A stretch of 64,000 nt of DNA from Thioploca ingrica (lineage in GTDB: Bacteria; Pseudomonadota; Gammaproteobacteria; Beggiatoales; Beggiatoaceae). The notes below the pieces were generated by a model that saw only the letters and a program-made list of their open reading frames with translations, was not told the origin of the DNA and did no database searches. The stretch is from positions 2,542,001 to 2,606,000 of the forward strand of contig AP014633.1 of assembly GCA_000828835.1 (NCBI GenBank). Direction: 5' to 3'. Positions 25,952 through 34,632 of the stretch are shown one piece after another; the first letter of the stretch is position 1; every line of letters starts with the position of its first letter. The translations under genes and the position numbers were made by a program.

Positions 25952-27052
25952 ATGAATTTATTTATCGGTCTGATGTCAGGTACCAGTGTTGATAGTATTG
26001 ACGCGGTTTTAGTCGACTTTAGCGACACCGGTACACAACTCAAAGCAGTACATACTCATCCTTGGCCCGCCTCACTACGAGAAACATTACTCACGTTAAG
26101 TCAGGAAACCCGAGAACAAAGTACCTTGCATGATATCGCCTGTCTTGATATCCAAACCGGGGAATTATTTGCGGAATCGGCTTTAGCATTGCTAGAAAAA
26201 TCAACAACCTTACCTAACCAAATTCGTGCTATCGGCAGTCCTGGCCAAACCTTATATCATCACCCCGTTGGTACACCTCCTTATACTTGGCAAATAGGCG
26301 ATCCGAATGTCATTGCACAACGAACTGGGATAACCACGGTTGCTGATTTTCGGCGGCGAGATATGGCTGCCGGTGGTCAAGGCGCACCGTTAGCACCGGC
26401 CTTGCATAATGCCTTATTACGCAGTTCACAAGAAGATCGAATGATTCTCAATCTGGGGGGAATTGCGAATATCACGCTACTCCCAGCCGATCTCAATTCA
26501 CCGGTGATTGGATTTGATACTGGGCCTGCTAATGCGCTGCTAGATGCTCATATTTATCAACACCAGCGGCTCCCACTGGATGAACAAGGTGCTTGGGCAG
26601 CTACCGGGCAAATCCAGCCGGCTTTATTAAATTCACTGTTATCTGATCCCTATTTTGCTCGGCCGGCTCCCAAAACCACCGGCCGTGATTACTTTAATTT
26701 GAACTGGTTAACTCGTTACACGGCTTCGTTTGCTTATCAACCAGAAGATATTCAAGCTACTCTAGCCCAACTCACGGTCACTTCTATTGCTCAAGCTATT
26801 TTTCCCTATAATCCGCAACGCCTGTTAGTTTGTGGCGGTGGCGTTCACAACCCATTATTAATGAAAGGATTGTCTCAACAATTACCCGGTTGTACGGTCG
26901 AATCAACCTCAACTCAAGGAATTGATCCCGATTGGGTTGAAGCGGTGACTTTTGCGTGGTTAGCAAAACAGCGGTTAGAACAACAGCTCGGTAATTTGCC
27001 TTCCGTGACCGGAGCGCGGCAGGCGGTGGTGTTAGGCAGTGTTTATATTTAA
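25952..27052 (+). CDS. anmK: Anhydro-N-acetylmuramic acid kinase
   Basis: 366 residues, the family's usual length. The N-terminal signature FIGLMSGTSVDSIDAVLVDF is the ATP-binding start. IGSPGQTLYHHP, ADFRRRDMAAGGQGAPLAPALH, NLGGIANIT, GFDTGPANALLDAH and LLVCGGGVHNPLLM are all present. The enzyme phosphorylates 1,6-anhydroMurNAc with cleavage of the anhydro ring to yield MurNAc-6-phosphate, a step of peptidoglycan recycling. No murQ or other recycling genes are adjacent. The downstream oxidoreductase gene is convergent. Confidence 0.96.
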   Translation: MNLFIGLMSGTSVDSIDAVLVDFSDTGTQLKAVHTHPWPASLRETLLTLSQETREQSTLHDIACLDIQTGELFAESALALLEKSTTLPNQIRAIGSPGQTLYHHPVGTPPYTWQIGDPNVIAQRTGITTVADFRRRDMAAGGQGAPLAPALHNALLRSSQEDRMILNLGGIANITLLPADLNSPVIGFDTGPANALLDAHIYQHQRLPLDEQGAWAATGQIQPALLNSLLSDPYFARPAPKTTGRDYFNLNWLTRYTASFAYQPEDIQATLAQLTVTSIAQAIFPYNPQRLLVCGGGVHNPLLMKGLSQQLPGCTVESTSTQGIDPDWVEAVTFAWLAKQRLEQQLGNLPSVTGARQAVVLGSVYI

Positions 27053-27072
27053 ATTTTATTAGAATCACACCC

Positions 27073-27092
27073 GTTGGCAAGCGCCTGCCAAC
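27073..27092. repeat. Small inverted repeat between convergent genes
   Basis: GTTGGCA (27073-27079) and TGCCAAC (27086-27092) form a stem with a six-base loop, twenty bases after the anmK stop and fifteen before the end of the convergent FAD protein gene. It could end both transcripts, but there is no T-run. Confidence 0.4.
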
Positions 27093-27106
27093 CTACGCCG
27101 GCTAGC

Positions 27107-28468
27107 TTACTTTGCTAAAACTCGGAAAATAATATCGGGCTTAAATAACACCAAAGGATGTTTGAGCATATGTATAACTTGTAAAAATCGTAATGACACG
27201 AGTGGATCTCGATGGCTTAGACGATGTACTTTAGCAATATACCAATGTAAAAAACGGATCCAGAACGGTTTTGCTCCCGTTACTTCTGGATAACGAAAAT
27301 CTTCACTAGTCGCTAATAACCAAGGAATATCAATGACTTTTGCTACCTGTTTTTGAAAAGATCGCGATAAACCGGTGATATCCCCTTGCGGAGACCGACG
27401 ATGATGTTTGCGTAAGCAGTTATCCAAGGTAAGTGCGCTCCAAGCACTGGTGGCGATTCCCTGACCATAGACTGGATTAAAACTGCAAAGCGCATCACCC
27501 AAAATAATTAATCCTTCGGGAAGGGACATACGCTCATAGTGTCGTCTTAAATTGGAAGGCAACTTGTGGGTAAAGATAGGTGTTTGAGCTTGGGCTTGTT
27601 TGAGTACAGCAGAAAGATCGGGTACTTCTAAGCTGTGAACAAATTCCAAAAAACCCGATTCATCGGTCGGTGGGTAATCACGCAACCAACCCACGAGTGT
27701 CACTATCCACAAATCGTTTTCTATTGGTGCAATAACCCCGCCGCGTTTACCTTTCGGTGGAGTAGGATAAACAAATAAAGTTTTCCAAGGGAACTGTGAT
27801 TGGTTAGGCAGTCGATAAAGACGACTAGCGTAACCGACTTCAATTTTAAAGGCAGATTCTGCTACTTTAGGATAACCGAGTGCTTCTAGCCACTGAGGTG
27901 TTTTTGAACCTCGCCCACTGGCATCGACGACTAAATCCGCTTGCAGATCTTCTGTTTCGGTCTGATGATGAGCGATTTTTACGCCAGTTATACGGGTTTT
28001 ATCTGCATTGGTGAGCAATTGAGTGACACTATGGGCTTCTAGGCAACGTATATGCGCTTGACGAACAATTCGGTTACGAATAGTCCATTCTAAAAGTGGC
28101 CGACTTTGACTATGGTACGTGACTCCACTGGGAAATTGAACTTTCCAACCACCGAAATGAAACCAACGCATATCACCCGTGGTATCAATACAAGTTGCTC
28201 CCTTTTCTAAGAGTTCAGCCAGAATCCCGGGAAAAAATTGTTCTATAATGGATTCGCCTTTACTCAACAAAACATGTATATGTTGTCCTTGTGGGACGCC
28301 TTTGCGAGCAGTCGGTGTTGGTGGCAGAGAATCGCGTTCAATCAACGTCACTTGTTCAAAATATTTACTTAATACCCAGCTAGCGAGTAATCCGGCTAGA
28401 CTACCTCCAATAACGATAGCGGTTTTATTTTTCCACGGTTGAATTTTTTCTTTATCGTTGATTGACAT
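27107..28468 (-). CDS. FAD-dependent oxidoreductase, monooxygenase/geranylgeranyl-reductase-like
   Basis: 453 residues. The dinucleotide-binding motif near the N-terminus is VIGGSLAGLLASWVLSKYFEQVTLIERD (a GGSLAG variant of GxGxxG, ending in the Glu that binds ribose). The second FAD motif is LIILGDALCSFNPVYGQGI. Between them lie GQHIHVLL and LVVDASGRGSKTP (the DG-type motif). This pattern belongs to the para-hydroxybenzoate hydroxylase superfamily, near squalene-epoxidase-like and halogenase-like proteins. The substrate cannot be told from sequence. It stands alone, convergent with anmK. Confidence 0.85.
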   Translation of the reverse strand: MSINDKEKIQPWKNKTAIVIGGSLAGLLASWVLSKYFEQVTLIERDSLPPTPTARKGVPQGQHIHVLLSKGESIIEQFFPGILAELLEKGATCIDTTGDMRWFHFGGWKVQFPSGVTYHSQSRPLLEWTIRNRIVRQAHIRCLEAHSVTQLLTNADKTRITGVKIAHHQTETEDLQADLVVDASGRGSKTPQWLEALGYPKVAESAFKIEVGYASRLYRLPNQSQFPWKTLFVYPTPPKGKRGGVIAPIENDLWIVTLVGWLRDYPPTDESGFLEFVHSLEVPDLSAVLKQAQAQTPIFTHKLPSNLRRHYERMSLPEGLIILGDALCSFNPVYGQGIATSAWSALTLDNCLRKHHRRSPQGDITGLSRSFQKQVAKVIDIPWLLATSEDFRYPEVTGAKPFWIRFLHWYIAKVHRLSHRDPLVSLRFLQVIHMLKHPLVLFKPDIIFRVLAK

Positions 28469-28655
28469 GATATTTCTTTCCTTTAAGTTAAACTTAGGTC
28501 ACACATAAGCAAGTGGCCAATTAGAGTGCGTCCTTGGCACTATTTAAATGCTTTCAACCACCGCTAACAGTACTTGGGATGCACTCGACTGGCTTTACTT
28601 TCTTTATATCGATTTCCTGGATTCCGCTACACTCCATCCAGGCTACATTTGCTGA

Positions 28656-29219
28656 TTAAAAATGCACATTCTCATAAATTTCTGCCAAACTCAGTTGTTG
28701 TTCAAAAGCTTGGAGCGAAATAATATCGCTGATTACGGTATATTCATGCAATAGCCATTCAGCATTTTCTAATTTGCGGAAGTGAGTCACTTCTACTCTT
28801 TCAGAATCAATCAACAAATAGTCCTGTAAACTGGGTATGGAACGATACAATCTAAATTTTTCTCCCTGATCATAATTGCGGGTAGTGGGCGATAGCACTT
28901 CAATAATCACAACCGGGTTTAATAAGGTTTTATTATTATCCATGAGTTCAGGTTGACCGCAATAAACGGATACATCCGGGTAAGTATCTAAACCGGCCGG
29001 CGTATGAATTCGCATATCGCTATTCAGCGGTTGACAGGGTTGTTCACGGAGCTTGGTTTTTAAAACAAAATAAACATTACCCGATAATACTGCATGATTA
29101 AAAGTTCCGCCGGACATGGCAAAAAATTGACCTTGAAAAAATTCATGTCGCACGTTGGCAGTTTCTTCCATCGCCAAGTATTCTACACGGCTATAATGTT
29201 GTTCGGTAGCCGGTTGCAT
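28656..29219 (-). CDS. Uma2 family (DUF820) nuclease-like protein
   Basis: 187 residues from ATG 29219, which has a near-perfect AGGAGG eight bases upstream. The full Uma2 layout is visible: YSRVEYLAMEETANVRHEFFQGQFFAMSGGTFNHAVLSGN (N-terminal), MRIHTPAGLDTYPDVSVYCG (catalytic Asp), NPVVIIEVLSPTTRNYDQGEKFRLYRSIPSLQDYLLID (E-x-hydrophobic strand plus helix), and a final LAEIYENV. This is the most canonical of the four Uma2 loci in the window. It is divergent from the EncFtn gene, with 105 bp between start codons. Confidence 0.9.
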   Translation of the reverse strand: MQPATEQHYSRVEYLAMEETANVRHEFFQGQFFAMSGGTFNHAVLSGNVYFVLKTKLREQPCQPLNSDMRIHTPAGLDTYPDVSVYCGQPELMDNNKTLLNPVVIIEVLSPTTRNYDQGEKFRLYRSIPSLQDYLLIDSERVEVTHFRKLENAEWLLHEYTVISDIISLQAFEQQLSLAEIYENVHF

Positions 29220-29243
29220 GGGAAAGCCTCCTTTAATGCAGCA

Positions 29244-29274
29244 TTGTACTTTGAAAATCGTCTCACTGTATAAT
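29244..29274 (+). promoter_or_regulatory. Candidate promoter of the EncFtn gene
   Basis: TATAAT at 29269-29274 is a perfect -10 box, fifty bases before the EncFtn ATG. TTGTAC at 29244-29249 is a possible -35 box, though the 19-bp spacer is long. No Fur-box palindrome was recognised. Confidence 0.4.
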
Positions 29275-29324
29275 ATCAAATTCAAGAAATGCTCTGTAGC
29301 GAACGAATTGAGGAGAATTATGAT

Positions 29325-29612
29325 ATGGCGAATGAAGGTTTACATGAACGTTTTGAAGATCTCCATGAGGAAACGCGAGACATGCATCGGGCTATTGTGT
29401 CACTCATGGAAGAATTAGAAGCAATAGACTGGTATAACCAACGAGTAGATGCCTGCAAAAATGCAGAATTAAAAGCCATCTTAGCGCACAACCGAGATGA
29501 AGAAAAGGAACATGCCGCGATGGTACTAGAATGGATACGCCGTCAAGATCCGGCTTTTGATAAAGAACTGAAGGATTATTTATTTACTAACAAGTCTATT
29601 GCCCATGAATAA
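29325..29612 (+). CDS. Encapsulated-ferritin-type (EncFtn) ferritin-like protein, no shell gene adjacent
   Basis: 95 residues from ATG 29325, with AGGAG nine bases upstream. The sequence matches EncFtn proteins closely: ETRDMHRAIVSLMEELEAIDWYNQRVDAC, then ELKAILAHNRDEEKEHAAMVLEWIRRQDPAFD. The iron-oxidising residues of the family are conserved (Glu30, Glu32, Trp36, Tyr37, Glu60, His63 in this numbering). EncFtn forms annular decamers that oxidise Fe2+ and pass it into an encapsulin nanocompartment. The protein ends at DYLFTNKSIAHE without the usual C-terminal cargo peptide (LTVGSL-like), and no encapsulin gene is next to it. Iron oxidation is well supported; where the iron is stored is unclear. 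Confidence 0.9.
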   Translation: MANEGLHERFEDLHEETRDMHRAIVSLMEELEAIDWYNQRVDACKNAELKAILAHNRDEEKEHAAMVLEWIRRQDPAFDKELKDYLFTNKSIAHE

Positions 29613-29895
29613 ATTTCGATGGGTTAATGAGTTGGAGAAGAAACTATATTTCTCTGCCCTAAGAGGTTGGTAAAAAAAGTTATCAGCTAACCCAGAAAGA
29701 AGTTGAATGACATAAATATTGAGACCTTGTGGTGAGGTGTTGGCGAGGAGACTAGTTCGCTTTATACCACCCATAACTCACGGTCGTATGATGTGATGGA
29801 TGCGCCCCGTCCCCGTCTATGAAAAAGAATTCACGGCTGTATTGACTCAGCGTCCAAAAAAGGGTGAGGTAGATGCCCTTATTATAAGGCCGACA

Positions 29896-31746
29896 ATGGA
29901 AAAAAAGTTTTTTATTCTCTTTACTTTAAGTCTCTTGCTACAACCAACCCAATTATTGGCTGGTACTCATGAAATGGGAGAAGGTTTATTAAACAGCATT
30001 GGGATTAGCATTTTATCAGCGACTTTCCTCGCTTATTTCGCTTATATCATCAAACAACCGTTGATTCTCGCTTACCTTGCTGCGGGCATTGTTATTGGTC
30101 CACAAATGGGTTTCGGTTTGGTAACCAGTGAGCATGATATCGAAATCATTGCTGAAATTGGCCTAATCCTGTTGTTATTCATGATTGGTTTAGAGTTCGA
30201 TTTAAAAAAGTTAAGAGAATCGGGTAGCTCAATCATAATTACCGGCATTTGGCAATTTATTCTCTGTGTAGCAATGGGATTGGGTTACTGTTATTTGCTG
30301 GGGTTTACTTTCAGTGGGCAAGAACCTTTCGAGTATGAGATCTGGGGAATTCACCTCATGGGTGGACCCTATGATTTATGGTATTTAGCTATCTGTCTGG
30401 GTATCAGCAGTACCACCATCGTCGTCAAACTATTATATTCAAAATTTGAATTAGATACCTTAGCGGGTCGTATCACGTTGGGAGTATTGGTATTTCAAGA
30501 TATTTGGGCCATTGTTATATTAGGTATTCAACCGAATCTAGCTAATCCAGAAGTGATAACTATTCTCTGGTCGTTTGCCAAAGGCGGATTTCTGGTGATT
30601 ATTAGCTTGTTAATTAGCCGTTACTTATTGGGAAATGTTTTTAAACAATTTGCTAAATTACCCGAATTAGTTTTAGTTGCTTCGTTAGGTTGGTGTGTAT
30701 TGGTTTGTGGGATAGCAAATTATTTTGGTCTCTCTTTAGAAATGGGGGCTTTAATTGCGGGGGCGGCTATTTCAACTTTTCCTTATAATCTCGATGTCAT
30801 TGCCAAAATTGTTAGTATTCGTGATTTCTTCATTACGTTGTTTTTTGTGGCATTAGGAATGCAAATTCCTAGCCCTTTAGCCAATCTTGGTATTTTGGGG
30901 ATTGCGATTATACTGGCTTTATTTTTAATTGCCACTCGATTCCTGGCCGTTTTTCCGCTGCTGTATTTTCTCCACAATGGTAATCGAGTGAGTTTACTCG
31001 CTGCTATCAATCTTTCTCAACTCAGTGAATTTGCCTTAGTCATTGCGAGTTTAGGGATTAGTAACCACCATATTGGCCCAGATATTTTAACGATTATCGT
31101 GTTCGTGTTTGTTATTACCTCGGTTATCTCCACCTATATGATTTCATATAGCCATCCCTTGCAAGCTAAGCTTAGTCAACTGGTTGCTACCATCGGCTTC
31201 AAAGATATAGAAAACGCTCCTCCAGAAGAAGAACCGGTGATTGCTAAAGAAATCGCCCTATTAGGTTTTTTTCGGACTGCTAGTTCTCTCATTAAAGAAA
31301 TGGAAGAGTTGGATAGTTCTTTAAAAGAAAAATTAGTCGTTATCGATCTGAATCCCGTGGTACATCAAAAATTACAAGCGCATGGTGTCAAAGTGATTTA
31401 TGGCGATATCAGTCATTTAGAAACTCTGCATCATGCGGGTATTGCCCAGGCTAAGATTGTCATTTCTTCTATTCCAGATACGATGTTAAAAGGCACAGAT
31501 AACCTTAAAATAATTATAAAAATGAAAAAACTTTGTCCTCATGCCAAAATTATTGTCACTGCAGAAAGTCCATCTCGTGCTCTCAAAATGTACCATGAGG
31601 GGGCTGATTATGTTTTATTACCACGGGTGGTGGTTGCTGATCACTTGATTGACATTTTAGATGGGATGTTAAAAGGAAATTTGGAAACGTTTCTTAAGAA
31701 AAATGAGATAGAAAAACTCACCGGGCGAGAAGAAATCATTAATTAA
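29896..31746 (+). CDS. Kef-type K+/H+ antiporter with TrkA-N-like domain
   Basis: About 616 residues from ATG 29896 (MEKKFFILFTLSLL...), with AAGG close upstream; an in-frame ATG at 29800 would add a charged 32-residue leader outside the family. About twelve hydrophobic segments form a CPA2 antiporter (LAYLAAGIVIGPQMGFGL, EIGLILLLFMIGLEFD, GALIAGAAIS, NLSQLSEFALVIASLGI). The C-terminal third is Rossmann-like and TrkA-N related (IALLGFFRTASSLIKEMEEL...VVIDLN...GVKVIYGDIS), with GFFRTAS in place of the usual GxGxxG, so dinucleotide binding may be altered. Related proteins exchange K+ for H+ under electrophile or pH stress. An N-terminal signal-like segment precedes the first transport helix. 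Confidence 0.88.
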   Translation: MEKKFFILFTLSLLLQPTQLLAGTHEMGEGLLNSIGISILSATFLAYFAYIIKQPLILAYLAAGIVIGPQMGFGLVTSEHDIEIIAEIGLILLLFMIGLEFDLKKLRESGSSIIITGIWQFILCVAMGLGYCYLLGFTFSGQEPFEYEIWGIHLMGGPYDLWYLAICLGISSTTIVVKLLYSKFELDTLAGRITLGVLVFQDIWAIVILGIQPNLANPEVITILWSFAKGGFLVIISLLISRYLLGNVFKQFAKLPELVLVASLGWCVLVCGIANYFGLSLEMGALIAGAAISTFPYNLDVIAKIVSIRDFFITLFFVALGMQIPSPLANLGILGIAIILALFLIATRFLAVFPLLYFLHNGNRVSLLAAINLSQLSEFALVIASLGISNHHIGPDILTIIVFVFVITSVISTYMISYSHPLQAKLSQLVATIGFKDIENAPPEEEPVIAKEIALLGFFRTASSLIKEMEELDSSLKEKLVVIDLNPVVHQKLQAHGVKVIYGDISHLETLHHAGIAQAKIVISSIPDTMLKGTDNLKIIIKMKKLCPHAKIIVTAESPSRALKMYHEGADYVLLPRVVVADHLIDILDGMLKGNLETFLKKNEIEKLTGREEIIN

Positions 31747-31813
31747 TCCAATCTTAATACAAATGAATAAGACCATTACCCATCAATAGTGGATTAGTGC
31801 CAATGATTAGCCC

Positions 31814-31846
31814 ACGGCGGGTTACGTTTCGCTCAACCCGCCCTAC
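31814..31846. repeat. GGCGGGTT / AACCCGCC inverted repeat
   Basis: GGCGGGTTACG and CTCAACCCGCC surround a short TTTCG loop. It is one of the common short palindromes of this genome type. A degraded copy (CGGCGGGTTACGGTG...) is at about 32913-32927. It lies between convergent genes. Confidence 0.5.
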
Positions 31847-31870
31847 AGCTGATTTAGACTTTTTCGCTTT

Positions 31871-31890
31871 CGCTTAACTTAATGGTATTG
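31871..31890 (-). repeat. Dispersed repeat CAATGCCATTAAGTTAAG, copy 3
   Basis: Reads CGCTTAACTTAATGGTATTG on the plus strand (one change from copy 2), with GCTGATTTAG again about 22 bp upstream. Confidence 0.5.
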
Positions 31891-31899
31891 TTGCTACGC

Positions 31900-32685
31900 T
31901 TACTCAGAGTATTCTAACCGGTTGGTGGTAGAACCGTTGCCCACCATACTGAGCTGTGCCTTCCGACTTTCATTCACGGTAGTATAAATGATGAAGATTA
32001 CCAGTATTGAAACCAGAATCAGAGAAGAGCCAACCGTGCCAAAGTTAAGGCCACCTTTTTCAGGTGATTTTGTAAGAACATCCCCTAAGGTTGCACCGAA
32101 TGGGCGGGTTAAGACGAATGCAACCCAAAATAAGAAGACTTTAGAAACTTTGGTGTAAAAATTAACCATAACTAACAATCCCAGTAATCCGCCAATTAAA
32201 GCCGCTCCTCCTGAAAACCCAAGACCAGAATCATCAGCCAAGAAATCACCTAAGGCCGTACCCAGCGTATTTGAAAACAAAATCGTAATCCAATAAAGCA
32301 ATTCAACTTTAGAAGTTTTAATATCGGTAACAGACAGCGAACTCTCGCTAAGACGCCAGATGGCAAAAATGGCTAACAAACAAGTCATTAAAATCATTGA
32401 GCCTTCAGCGTACCCAAGTCCTAAAGTGCGGTCCATATAATCTGACATGGTTGTACCCGCCGTACTGGTTGAAAGAATGACTGACCAATAGAGCAGTGGG
32501 TGATATTTTTTCGAGATAAGTTGAGCTACAAGAGTAGCCAGAAACAGCCCAATCAAAATAATGGAGCTAACCTCATAACCAATATTCATGGTCATGGACA
32601 AAAGGTCTCCTGCTGTTTCTCCAAGTGTGGTTGCACTTATCTTCATTATCCAAAAGAAAATAGTGATTTCAGGGAGTTTATTCAT
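31900..32685 (-). CDS. Four-repeat DUF347/COG4705 membrane protein
   Basis: 261 residues, almost entirely membrane-embedded. The same unit occurs four times: W(I/V)..I..(T/S)T.G.T.GD.(L/M)...(G)LG(Y/F)..G..(I/L)I (WIMKISATTLGETAGDLLS; YWSVILSTSTAGTTMSDYMD; YWITILFSNTLGTALGDFLA; FWVAFVLTRPFGATLGDVLT). This is the COG4705 'membrane-anchored protein' family built of DUF347 repeats. The conserved T-x-G-x-x-x-x-D in a membrane helix suggests a channel or transporter, but the substrate is not established. It is convergent with the Kef gene. Confidence 0.85.
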   Translation of the reverse strand: MNKLPEITIFFWIMKISATTLGETAGDLLSMTMNIGYEVSSIILIGLFLATLVAQLISKKYHPLLYWSVILSTSTAGTTMSDYMDRTLGLGYAEGSMILMTCLLAIFAIWRLSESSLSVTDIKTSKVELLYWITILFSNTLGTALGDFLADDSGLGFSGGAALIGGLLGLLVMVNFYTKVSKVFLFWVAFVLTRPFGATLGDVLTKSPEKGGLNFGTVGSSLILVSILVIFIIYTTVNESRKAQLSMVGNGSTTNRLEYSE

Positions 32686-33079
32686 TTCTATTCTTTCTCA
32701 ATTTTTGGGTTGGTAAAGAACCATTTTACGCGAATATTGCTATTTTATATAATTCAACTATTGGGATTGTAAAATTAATTTCAATATTTTATAACCTATA
32801 CGTCGAGTTAACGGACGCACACAGCACGTTCCAGTGAGTGTAGCAATACGAAGTAAAAATGTAAGCGACTTGTACCGAACTTGCCATGGCCTGACTCTAC
32901 ATCAACCACCGACGGCGGGTTACGGTGTGAACGCGCCTAACCTACTCTATGCGAGCTTAACTTGCCCAGGATAAAAGCCATTAAAATTAAAAACATATTT
33001 ATTTTAATTTGTTTAATTATGCTAAAATATAAAATGTGTATTAATGTTTTGTATTAATATTGGTAGGAATTATAACTTT
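32686..33079. other. Intergenic region between divergent genes
   Basis: About 390 bp separating the DUF347 gene and the protease gene. No reading frame is supported. It holds a decayed GGCGGGTTACGG repeat near 32913 and two direct TGTATTAAT repeats (33035-33058 area) just upstream of the protease start, which may be promoter or operator sequence. Confidence 0.5.
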
Positions 33080-34324
33080 ATGTTAAAGCAAATTAACTTT
33101 TTACGATATGCACTGACCAAAGTAGCTTATCAAGTCATCGTAGTTGGAGTATATATCTACCTATTTTCACAAGTCGTGTTAGCTAATGATAGAACTAAGG
33201 AGCGTGTTTTAACTACTTTACCTAAAGATAGTAACATTCAATATTTTTGGTCTGATGAAACTAAATTAAATCAACCAATAGCCGTCAAATTTAATCTAAA
33301 TACTTTAGATGGACCAGCAACAACAACAGCAACTTTGTTGAATAGAACAGTCCGTATGGAAATCCCTCCGATAGAATCCGTCGAATTAACTCAGTGGAAA
33401 AACCTGTTGGAGAATATTAATTCAGCAGAATTGAATATGTCAGCTAGTGAAGAACCTTATCAAATTGGGATAAGGTCTGGTGCACCACCCGATCCACGAG
33501 CAGATAGGTTAGCTAAGCGACAATTTAATTCAGTAGGATACAACAACGTTCAGGAGTCGAATCAAGAGCAACCGACTTCTGCAGAAGATATTTCTTTGGG
33601 TATGTCGATGATTTTTACGCGCTATCGAGGTAACTATCATCTGGCGATGTGGAGAAATTTGCCTTGGAATGCGGTAGGTAAACTGTATTTTTATATTCCA
33701 AGTTACGGCGAGTATTTTTACTGTAGTGCTGCGGTGATTGGCCCACAACAGATTGTTACTGCAGCCCATTGTTTAGCTTCGTTTAATGAAACGAATGCCT
33801 CCTATTCTGATTTTCATACCCAGGTTGTATTTGTTCCAGCGGAACGTTTTGGTTGGGGACCTTATGGTTATTTTTACGGTATTTATTCGCTCATTCCGTT
33901 TAATTATATGAAAAATGGTGCTCTTTCGGATGACATCGGTATCGTGGTACTGGATAACAATACGCTCAATTATCCGGTTAGTTATTATACCGGTTATTTA
34001 GGATATACCTGGAATCAACCTTATGTGAATCATTTACATGCTATCGGCTATGCGGATGAATTCAGTCGCCATTATTCAACGATTTGTGCTGCAGAATCTT
34101 TACCTCGAGAAGAAGTCGGCATCAATATATTGGGAATGGGTTGTGATATGACTTTTGGGAGTAGCGGTAGCCCTTGGATTAAAGATTATAATCCATATGA
34201 ATACAGTGGTAACTATATCACCTCAGTTGTTAGTGGCGGTGTTCCTTGGATTCCTACTTTTTATGGTGCCCGCTTCACGAGTAATAATATTGTGCCACTT
34301 TGTCAAATAGCGGGTTGTCAATAA
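33080..34324 (+). CDS. Secreted trypsin-like/V8-like serine protease
   Basis: 414 residues from ATG 33080, giving a signal peptide with a basic start (LKQINFLRYALTK) and hydrophobic core ending VVLA-ND; an in-frame ATG at 33044 would add twelve residues before it. The catalytic triad is visible: TAAHC (His230), DDIGIVVLD (Asp285 or its neighbour) and GSSGSPW (Ser362). The region CSAAVIGPQQIVTAAHCLA is typical of S1 and Glu-endopeptidase-like proteases. About 180 residues precede the protease domain and may be a propeptide. It is expected in the periplasm or outside the cell. The target is unknown. Confidence 0.9.
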   Translation: MLKQINFLRYALTKVAYQVIVVGVYIYLFSQVVLANDRTKERVLTTLPKDSNIQYFWSDETKLNQPIAVKFNLNTLDGPATTTATLLNRTVRMEIPPIESVELTQWKNLLENINSAELNMSASEEPYQIGIRSGAPPDPRADRLAKRQFNSVGYNNVQESNQEQPTSAEDISLGMSMIFTRYRGNYHLAMWRNLPWNAVGKLYFYIPSYGEYFYCSAAVIGPQQIVTAAHCLASFNETNASYSDFHTQVVFVPAERFGWGPYGYFYGIYSLIPFNYMKNGALSDDIGIVVLDNNTLNYPVSYYTGYLGYTWNQPYVNHLHAIGYADEFSRHYSTICAAESLPREEVGINILGMGCDMTFGSSGSPWIKDYNPYEYSGNYITSVVSGGVPWIPTFYGARFTSNNIVPLCQIAGCQ

Positions 34325-34333
34325 ACCGCTGAC

Positions 34334-34361
34334 GTGCGCAAATTGCTTTAAATTTGCGCAC
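34334..34361 (+). terminator. Stem-loop after the protease gene
   Basis: GTGCGCAAATT and AATTTGCGCAC form a perfect long stem ten bases after the stop codon. There is no T-run, so it is either a Rho-type/processing hairpin or a REP-like repeat. Confidence 0.45.
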
Positions 34362-34516
34362 CCAACTTGGCTTGAAATCGTATCTGCAGATACGCCACCA
34401 GGATTAAGAGATTATTGGCAATAACCCATGTTGTTTTCCAAATCCATCTCAGTTTGGCATCGTTGTTTCCAATAACAACCCGCCTAAATCAGCAGTTTTG
34501 ACCCACCCAAACCCTC

Positions 34517-34619
34517 AATGCCATTAAGATAAGCTTAATTAAACCACCCCCTTCCCCTCCTTAGCAAGGAGGGGAGTGAGGGGTGGTTATCGACTTGATC
34601 CTTAACTTAATAGCATTGA
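34517..34619. mobile_element. Miniature palindromic element (MITE-like)
   Basis: The ends are inverted copies of one motif: CAATGCCATTAAGATAAG at 34517-34534 and, reversed, CTTAACTTAATAGCATTG at 34602-34619. Between them is a near-perfect hairpin, 34543-34589 (AACCACCCCC...CTCCTT / AAGGAG...GGGGTGGTT). The same terminal motif occurs singly at four other gaps in the window. It carries no coding capacity. The nested palindrome with repeated termini indicates a small non-autonomous mobile or REP-type element. Confidence 0.65.
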
Positions 34620-34632
34620 CCCAAACCATTTG

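Larger units (their letters stand above)
34325..34632. other. Intergenic region filled with palindromes
   Basis: There is no gene. A GTGCGCAAATT palindrome follows the protease stop (34334-34361), and a ~100-bp miniature palindromic element occupies 34517-34619. CTAAATCAGC at about 34486-34495 is the reverse complement of the GCTGATTTAG found beside repeat copies 2 and 3. Confidence 0.6.

Noticed and set aside
29580-29774. Missed encapsulin start or C-terminal extension after the EncFtn gene
   Set aside because: Reading all frames to the Kef gene shows no HK97-type sequence and no LTVGSL-like peptide.
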